The notes beneath the pieces are model-generated. The model did not search any database and had not been told where the DNA came from. It was given only the letters and a program-made list of their open reading frames with translations. Below are positions 56,980 through 64,000 of a DNA stretch of 64,000 bases, in pieces; position 1 is the first letter of the stretch; each line of letters opens with the position of its first letter. The translations under genes and the position numbers were made by a program. Source of the DNA: Perkinsus olseni (taxonomy: Eukaryota > Perkinsozoa > Perkinsida > Perkinsidae); the NCBI GenBank assembly GCA_013115135.1, contig JABANP010000225.1, positions 16,905 through 80,904 of the forward strand, in the 5' to 3' direction.

Positions 56980-57459
56980 CTAAAGTTTAGGGAAGACACT
57001 GATGATGCCAAACTCGTCATCGTCTTGCACAGAGTCCCATCCGTGACGATGAGCCGCGTTTATAGTGTCGTTCGAGGCTCGGTAGAAGACCTCGCACGCG
57101 TCCTCAAAAGAGCCGAGCTCTTCCTCAACATAATCGATTACGGCCGAGCATAAGCCCCTCAGTTTATTCGCTGCGACTCGCCTTCTTGGCGTTTGAGGGG
57201 CGGCTTCATCGCGTTCACGGAGAACAGCCGTAGGCCCCAGCTCTTTCGCCGACTTGTACAAGCTGATTCTCTCGTTACGTACACGGGAGGGATGCAGCAC
57301 TCTGAGTGGATCCATGCCCGCTCCCTGGGGTACACCGTTTGAAAAATCGTGCATCCTATGTTCAAAGACCTCACCGCTGCCGTAGAGAACCGTAGTGAGG
57401 ACGGCACTGTGCCAGCAATTAAAAGGGAGCAGTCGGAGTGCGACAGGGGGCGCTGTCAA
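56980..57459 (-). CDS. Possible inverted relative of the secreted family
   Basis: A minus-strand frame of about 159 codons follows an acceptor-like CTTCGTAG. Its C-terminal region (LCSAVIDYVEEELGSFEDAC) aligns in spacing with the terminal helix of genes 3 and 4 (KKRYGSYEEIC), and an earlier stretch (LPFNCWHSAVLTTVLYGSG) sits where they have [14 protein letters not shown]. No signal-peptide exon or core exon was identified upstream. It may be the third exon of an inverted, diverged member or an unrelated protein. The similarity is weak and judged by eye. Confidence 0.4.
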   Translation of the reverse strand: MTAPPVALRLLPFNCWHSAVLTTVLYGSGEVFEHRMHDFSNGVPQGAGMDPLRVLHPSRVRNERISLYKSAKELGPTAVLRERDEAAPQTPRRRVAANKLRGLCSAVIDYVEEELGSFEDACEVFYRASNDTINAAHRHGWDSVQDDDEFGIISVFPKL

Positions 57460-58649
57460 TTCCTACGAAGTTTCGAAAGCTGCTCGATTCGCCAGCCTCA
57501 GGACGAACGGTAGATCTGGAGATGTATGAATCACGGTGTCGTTAATGTCAGATGTTCATAGCCTTTTTGATCCCGTCTTCCTCCAGCCTCTAAACCAAGT
57601 TACCGTAAATGCACAAGGGTAGCGTTCCTTTTCTGACTTCGAAGCGTGAATGTCGATTCTGAGGGAGAGGATAATCCACATGAAAAATTCACGGAAGTTT
57701 TTCTAAAACAGGTAGAAACAGGAAAAAGTCTTTCCGGAATTTCCTTTGCGAATCCGAAAAACAGATTTTGTTAGGATTGTAGATTAAAGTAAAAATCTTA
57801 GCATCGTTTATGAACATATAAGAGCGAGTGGAACCTTCGACCGAAAGTTTTCTCTCGGCAAGCCCCGTGCGAGAATCTTTCCATGCAGGCGGGCGGAGAC
57901 ATGACGATCCGCCTTCGATGCCTATGCTCAGTAGGGTTGTGGCGGGCAATTGTGCCGATAGCGGTAACGAACGGTGAGTTCGAGAGACAAACGTAACTGC
58001 AGCAGCTGACGCTCTGAGGGTGAAAGGTCATGGGTGGCATTGGGCTAGAGACGTTGAATGCTGCGTAGTCTACGCAGTTCTACGTAGTTCTCCGCAGCGC
58101 AGAACTACCAAGGGAGGATCCGATCCTCAGGATCGCTGCCGGTGCCGTCAACCCTCGAGTCACTCGAGGGTTTTTCGACTGCAGCAATATCTCGGGGCGG
58201 GGGCGTCGTACACCATCTCGAAGACCAGAGCTTTTATTGACGAGTAACGGGCTGGGCGCGACAGCGCAACATAGATCCCGTCGGACCGCAGTGTGACCTC
58301 TCGACCCACAGCAAGGTGGCAAGAACTTTCATCCTAGACATCTTGATTCAAGATGTGGTGAGTTGAGGAAGATGTCAGCGTCCTCGAGGTAGGGACCGTG
58401 ACTACATAACTCGACGCTGTGTCGGTCTCGAAAGCAATGACAAGTAGCTTCCGCTCAATGAGATCAAATAGAATATATTTTTCTACTAGGGGTCCGACTA
58501 TTCAATACTCACTTTAATAATCGATATCCACTAACGCCTCGGAGGCGTCGCCTCCGCATGCTAAATCGACTTTCGATAAATATTAGCGAAAAGCAACGAG
58601 AATAAATCAGCGCGCTTCAACGTCTGCGCGCATGTGCGGATTTGATCCT
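57460..58649. other. No gene recognised
   Basis: AT-rich part near 57690-57830. A short palindrome CCCTCGAGTCACTCGAGGG lies near 58150. A minus-strand ORF (57798-58040) has many cysteines but no leader or family. Nothing firm. Confidence 0.4.
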
Positions 58650-59737
58650 CTAGACTAAGTGAGGACGATCGAGCAATCTCAATTCCTCATAATGTGGAGA
58701 GTTCAAGTGAAGTCGTAGCGGGCGTAGACATAATAAAGGTTTTCCTCTGAGAGCATCAGTCACAGCACAGCGATGACCTCCCCGGTGCTTACGGGTTATT
58801 CGCTTGAACTTGGTTTTCTCATACAGCGCAATGGCCGTCGCTTTGGTTGTCTGCACGAGAAGGTACATGGCGACAACATCTCGTTTCTGGGTCGCGATCT
58901 GAGATGATAGAAATGTCTCCCCGACAGCTCCGCTGAAAACCTACGTATCCGAAGGTACTAGTTATAAAGAGCTTTACCGATCCCCTGCCCCTGCCATTTA
59001 GACAGCACTTCGACCTGGGAAGCGAATCATCGATATCGCAGATTAGCAGCATCACTCTTGGGGAATCTTTGCAAGGACAGACGAGGTCAAAAGAGCGCAT
59101 CAGGTTGAATGTAAGATACTCACATAGTTTATATAACCGATCTTGCCTGCCTCGGTCGGTTTCGGCCTGGGTCAGAAGTAACTTAGAAGGCACGTGGGCC
59201 TTGCGAAGAAATTGCTACATAGCCGCCCTGATGAGCTTCTCCAAGGACTTTTCCAGGGTTCGAGAGGGAATGGTCATCTCAATAATGCCAATCACCGTCT
59301 GAACAGCAGGAGCAACTCTCGGCATGCAGCGAAGACAGGAAAATCGACAGGCGAATTTCCCGTGGACTGCAACTTGCAGTCTGCTAGTCAATTAGCGAAT
59401 CCCCAACCTCGCAAAATTCCAGCTGTTCGGCACAGCTGAAACTGGCCTAAGTTGGGGCTGTAACAACCTGTAACAGCCTGTTTCTGTCCCGATACGAGAT
59501 CGCTGTACTAAGAGGAATCATCGGAGGAATCCTCTCAGGGTCTGCTGCTCACCTTCTCGCTGATCCCAAGATCTACAGCGACATAACAAGGGTCGTCCTC
59601 ACAACGGTTGAGCTTCTGGCCTTCCATAATGTCACCAGCCTTATACAGACGGTACTCGATATTGGCCAGAGAACGCCTCGGAGGAAGGTAGCCTTAAACT
59701 AGAGTGAGGACGGGGAGCAGGAGAGTAGTGCGCTTCA
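58650..59737 (-). pseudogene. GNAT-family N-acetyltransferase, probably degenerate
   Basis: Fragments of a GNAT fold appear in order on the minus strand: an early piece with VIGIIEMTIPSRTLEK (beta strands before motif A, about 59270-59300 downward), motif A QGQGIGKALYN (QXXGXG acetyl-CoA binding, near 58970-59000), and YLLVQTTKATAIALYEKTKF (motif B, near 58790-58870). A possible first exon (MKRTTLLLPVLTLV, from 59737) is followed at once by an in-frame TAA and then by open sequence (IEYRLYKAGDIMEG). A second in-frame TAG occurs after KLIRAAM, and linking motif A to motif B needs a 26-bp intron. These stops suggest decay, although short introns could remove some. Confidence 0.5.
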
Positions 59738-61220
59738 TCTCTAACGAGCGAAAGGGAGGGTAGAATATGAACCTAGATTGGTTCTTCGCCTCAGAAATAG
59801 TAACGCTACTGTTTATCAATGAGCGCTAGTCGATTAGCCGCATCACACGGCGACTTGTGGAGGACTAGTGACTGAGTATGGGCAATGCTCAGTATGCGCC
59901 CATTGCTTCTTATGCAGTGAACGATGAAGAGCTAATCTACCTACGGTTGAGCAAGCTTAGATTCTCAGCCTTAGGAGAAAACCCTCTCACAACTGATCGT
60001 TCGATAGCCCGAAGGCCCTATTGCCCAGTGTTTCTCGGCTAGTGGCTGCATACAGTGACGACCACCTTCACTGCCTACTGTGTGACACAACCTACGCTTG
60101 GGCCATCAGCACGCGCCGCATGCTGTCTTCACGCCCGGGCGTCTAGGAAGTAAGGGCCACCATGGCCAAAAGCAGCCTGCCGAACGAAGTCGATCCACAC
60201 ACAGCCAAATCATGGAGCTATAACTGCTAGATAGCCTCGCATAACAGGGTCAAATGGAGCGCGGTAACTCCTACCCACATACTCCAGCCCTCAGCGCTCG
60301 CCCCAAGGTGTCCTCTCGGGCTGAGGGCCTCGGCAAGCAGAATGTGACGACATACTGTAGTAATGGTTTCAGTTGACCTAAGTCGATTCGCCCGAGGCCA
60401 AGCTACTGGGCTGCCACTGCTACTCGCAGGTTAACGGGACGCAAACACTCCCGTCATAATGATAACACATGATATCGATGTAGCAATGGAATTGGTGGTG
60501 GTCGGTAGACGGCCATCTGTCTCCGGACGGCTAGAGGTACGTATGTCTGCGTGCTCGCATGCAATATAACTCATCACTGTTTGACTATTTGAGACAGGGC
60601 CCCTATCACGGGGATGAGAGAAAGGCAAAACCAGTGTTGAAGGAACTCAAGCGATGGTGTGATCAGTGGGTTAATCTAACACGTATACTCATGCACGAGA
60701 GTGCGAGGCGCAAGATGATACGAGATGCTGGTACCTGAACATAACACCGATCGTCTGTTCTCTCAGACTGAATGGACAGGCGCTCGGTGTTACTTTTATG
60801 GTTATTACTGGCACTCCTGCCAAGTTGACAGCTGCACTGTCTACGTAACACAATAGGGCTGTGCGCAATCTGCTTGTGTTCTACAGCTACTGCAACGACA
60901 TGGAGCAAGGTATCATCAACCTTGTCGGCAGCATACTGTGGCCCGCGGCTTGATGACTATCTGATATCTTCACCTGCCTTTGGGAGTGTGTCGCCAGCGT
61001 TGTTATCACCGACCGGATCATGGCTTCGCGTTCATCCTTTAGCAGTCGCCGAATGAGTTGAGCTGAGGAACGGCCCTTGCATTGAGTGCTTGCTCAAGGG
61101 GCATGATAAGGCGGTCCGGTCCGAACAGCACTAGTAAACATAACAAAACACCTTGAGCCGAAGGAGGCGGTGAGAAAACTCACATTATGTGAGTCACATA
61201 TGCGGCAACCGAGGGAAGAC
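59738..61220. other. No gene recognised
   Basis: Short unsupported ORFs on both strands; no motif, leader or splice chain could be established. Confidence 0.4.
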
Positions 61221-62102
61221 ATGTCGTCGACGGAGTGGGGTCAACGAATGCCTCATTCTGGTCCAGTGATCTTCCCATGTCGACAGATGCTCTGCAGATT
61301 CTGGTCCAAAACTTGGCCCATGAGCTCTCTCAGCACATTAGTGTGATGATTCACCTCTTGAAGGGTACCGATCCTCGAGTGCGATGATGCACTTTATGAC
61401 GTGCAGTCCTCAACGTCCCCATCCTGATCTCAACGAAAGGTCCATAGTCTGGCAAGTCCTGACCCTAATCCATGTCGAACTCGGTACTCTCTTAACCGAT
61501 TCTATTATGGAACCGATGGGCCGCTACGGTATCACCGTGACGGTAGCATCACTTTTTTCACATTTCCCCCGGAAATTTTCCTGACTCTCGCCAACTGAAC
61601 AAAACCGAAGACGCTCATTAAACCTGGAGAAAGAAATAATTACCTCGAAAAAATGCCTATCTTGAAAAAAGTTCTTTCAAAAAAGTATGGATAAACCCTG
61701 CTAAGAAGGGCCTGAGGACTTCGTGAAACGACTTCCTGAGCAAGTGTGTCGGTCCCTTGAAAGGTGCTTCTAGTTAAGTACATCGGCCGAAACTGACAAT
61801 CACGGATCTTGAATGAATCAAGTTGAACCGAGATTAATACAGAACGACCTCACTAACCTCGCCTTATGTTCATCGTACAATCCGGGCTGTTGTCAGTGAC
61901 AACTACAGATGAAACGCTTGACATCGTCAACTTGGCAAGATGCGCGGAAGGGAACGCGCATACGCACGTATTACTAGATGAAAGGAAGAGGGAAAATCTG
62001 ATGGCTAAGCTGACACCCGTACAACAAGTCTTGAACAAAATCTATTTGAGGACGGAAAGATCCTCCAAAATATTCTGGTATGACTGGCTGACGCTAGCAT
62101 GA
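61221..62102 (+). CDS. Tentative multi-exon gene of unknown function
   Basis: An exon 61221-61239 (MSSTEW) joins through a 47-bp GT-AG intron to 61287-61364, giving ALQILVQNLAHELSQHISVM, which looks genuinely helical. A later frame (61400-61560; PDLNERSIVWQVLTLIHVEL) and a final one to a TGA at 62102 (MFIVQSGLLSVTTTDETLDI) are plausible exons, but I could not join them all in one frame. MFIVQSG resembles the start of a cyclic-nucleotide-binding fold, but that is too short to rely on. Confidence 0.3.
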
Positions 62103-62182
62103 GAGGTGATGCTGCTAGAGGATAACATACCCTCCAGGGAGGGGCCGTGGAGCGACTACGAAGCAGGGCCTGATACACGCAG

Positions 62183-63357
62183 TTACATGTTTTCGACCAG
62201 AGCATGGAAGAGAGAATAGTTGTTCCACGGAAAGAGATCGGCCCGTGCCTGCTCTGGTAGTGATTCCTGCAGCGAAATGCCATGAAGGCCATGCTCGTGG
62301 GCCACCTTGATCTTGTCGACAGCACGTGGCTGCGAAAAGAAGTAGTAGTCGCCGCCATACTTGTTGTGCCAAGTGCCGTTGCCCTGTGGATTGGCATGAA
62401 AAGCATATATGAGCATCGAGTACCCGACATGCGCTAGAACAATTTTGCCAGGATCCACGCCCGCCGCAGAGGCGTTCAGGATGGCTTGGACGGCGAACCG
62501 GTCTGTGTTGAATGCTGCTGTATCGTGATTGTCATTATATCTTGGCCTCAGAGAGAGGAAGGTAATATTGGCGATTCCTGCCAGTTTGCCCTTCGCGAAT
62601 GCATCGAGCTTGCCAGGCTGCAACCTGAAAACCCAACTGTCTCAGGTGAATGCAGCCGGATCACAGTGGTCCGGCTTGTGTCATAAATGTATAAGACGGG
62701 ATTCACACCAGCCTACACATACTTCAAAGGTTTGTGCGCATTCCGCGTGTCCGACAATCAAGGTCACTGGCTCCTCCTGATGCACCGCAAGACTTACCGG
62801 ATTGACGAGATCAGCCCTAGCTCGATGATAGTCTCCAAAGCCTCTTTCACATGCTCGGCGGTCTGGCCCGAGTAGGGAAGAAACTCTGCGATTCTGAAGC
62901 CGTCGACAGGAAAGAGCTTCACGAACTTGGCCACATTCTCGCGAAAGAGCGTCTTGTTGAATGGCTTGCCATACATGCCTTGCGCGTCGACCATGTCACC
63001 CAGTATCCTTCCGCCTCGGGCTCGCACCCTCTTCCTCAGAGCCATGAACCCAGTTTGATTCCATCGACTAGTAGAGTTGTATTCGAGAATGAATCGGATA
63101 TCACTTCTCACCATCATGAGGCCGCCGAAGACGAAGTTCTTGACGCCCTTATCGAGGAGATACTCGAAGTAGTCGTCCCAGGTGTAATTGGGGTTTTGAG
63201 GGCATAGTGTTTGGTTGAAACAGATGGGAGCCTCCTTCACCGCCCAAGGGTAGGTCAGATCCTTGTAGAACTCTAGATGGCTAGAAGGGGAGGGGGTTGG
63301 GCGCAAGAAAGCGGCCGACGCGACGGTGCACAAGCACAGGTTGGCGTAGTTCCTCAT
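62183..63357 (-). CDS. Secreted GH18-like (chitinase-like) protein, 333 aa
   Basis: Two exons, 63357-62798 and 62624-62183, with GT-AG intron and frame kept. The start MRNYANLCLCTVASAAF gives a signal peptide. A TIM-barrel of GH18 type is suggested by VKNFVFGGLMM, KFVKLFPVDGFRIAEF at the strand-4 position, DPGKIVLAHVGYSMLIYAF (like the PxxKIVLGVPxYG segment), and AVDKIKVAHEHGLHGISL (like the SIxxKxxYAxxxGLGGVMxW segment). The catalytic DxxDxDxE of active chitinases reads DGFRIAEF here, so the acid Glu is missing or displaced; a carbohydrate-binding rather than hydrolytic role is possible. Several NxT/NxS sites (NQT, NYT, NST, NKT, NIT) would be glycosylated. Gene identity beyond the fold is inference. 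Confidence 0.6.
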
Positions 63358-64000
63358 GAGGTGAACTGGAGGGGGAACAACTGCAGGGCTTGTTTCACGT
63401 GCGACATTCACAGCGAGACAGACGACTCTTAAAGAGGAAGCTAATGGAAGTCTATGAGGCAAAGACTTCCCAGTTGGAAAACCAAGCACTCCGCTAAAAT
63501 AGATGAACGCCACGAGTTCGATTCAGGATAGGCCACCGAATTACGTCAACACTGGTGATGGCCACTGTCTGATAGAGTAGTACTGAATAACGGGCCTGTT
63601 GTTCACGAGTTGTGCCGGCCTGCTACGTCGCATTGTGCGTCGGCCCGCACAAACTGGCGAGTATGCATTCGCATGGGCTTTATGCCGTTGAGTTCTGGAA
63701 GTTCCAAACTCGGAAAGAATGTCCGACTCGGAGCCCGTATCACTCAGACAGTCCGAGTGATACGCCTGTCCAGCTACTACCATCAAACCAAGTATGCAGA
63801 CGGCGACGTCTCTAGGATCCGCAGGCTCTAACGCAGTAAACTCAGAGACCACTCTCACAGTGAGAGAAAATTTCTCAAGCGATGGCTTCACTTCGCGTTT
63901 CTCATTGCGTATGTTGTATCACTTCCTGCGGCCGTTGAGTGTCGCCGTGGTGGAAAAATTTCAAATCACACTTATTTCGCTTCTGATAACGACTGGACCG
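63358..64000. other. Right edge, no gene recognised
   Basis: Upstream region of the GH18-like gene, presumably containing its promoter. Minus-strand ORFs 63541-63891 show no motif. Short dyads (CTCACAGTGAGAG at about 63854) are present. Confidence 0.35.

Noticed and set aside
61866..62102. Cyclic-nucleotide-binding protein
   Set aside because: Only the MFIVQSG stretch is suggestive; the phosphate-binding cassette is absent.
62851..63207. Plus-strand ORF opposite the GH18-like gene
   Set aside because: Antisense shadow of a spliced gene with signal peptide and in-frame junction.

Overview
The window looks like nuclear DNA of an intron-dense alveolate protist, most likely Perkinsus (a marine mollusc parasite) or a close relative. 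Three things support this. A 22-nt match to the dinoflagellate/Perkinsus spliced leader, with the Perkinsus-type CATCTTGG core, lies at 26238-26259. Genes are cut into many short exons by introns that are often 42-50 bp. Several genes encode small secreted proteins without obvious families. No rRNA, convincing full tRNA, CRISPR array or prokaryotic operon was found.

Region 1 (1 to about 37.1 kb) is dominated by repeats. A duplicated unit 'X' (1-492 joined to 22625-24634; second copy 29477-32033) carries a secreted-protein gene, intact in the first copy and broken in the second. Each X is followed by a copy of block 'D' (25446-28232 and 33800-36617), so an older tandem duplication is visible. 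The first X copy was split by a roughly 22 kb Mutator-like (MULE) element (493-22624, 10-bp target duplication, empty site visible in the second X copy). That MULE contains: an RT-deleted Pao/BEL-like LTR retrotransposon (3003-8126, 4-bp duplication) that is itself hit by a 381-bp hAT MITE (4259-4639, 8-bp duplication); a 13-exon coiled-coil gene (8853-11582); and a MULE transposase gene cut by a 6.65 kb hAT transposon (14150-20802, 8-bp duplication), whose own transposase gene is cut by a 988-bp fold-back element with TA duplication (14684-15671). This gives four nested insertion levels, most of them supported by exact target duplications. A further TA-flanked MITE in block D2 (34536-35177) has its empty site in D1.

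Region 2 (about 37-49.5 kb) has a LINE endonuclease fragment, scattered tRNA-like B-box sequences, an array of GTATCTTA hairpin repeats, and three host genes on the + strand: a DBP2/DDX5-type DEAD-box RNA helicase (13 exons, 532 aa), a TMA7-like protein (2 exons) and a J-domain/TPR co-chaperone. Introns of the helicase and co-chaperone genes share sequence families with each other and with intergenic repeats. One intron (46662-46731) is flanked by a perfect 10-bp direct repeat and has the structure of a recently inserted introner.

Region 3 (about 50-64 kb) holds a tandem family of small three-exon secreted proteins (50.8, 52.2, 53.7 and 55.6 kb, with a possible inverted relative at 57 kb) that share an upstream motif, a degenerate-looking GNAT acetyltransferase, a tentative small + strand gene, and a secreted GH18-like (chitinase-like) protein on the - strand that appears to lack the catalytic signature.

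Exon boundaries were inferred by eye from GT/AG sites, frame continuity and paralog comparison. Functions follow motif recognition only; no database search was run.
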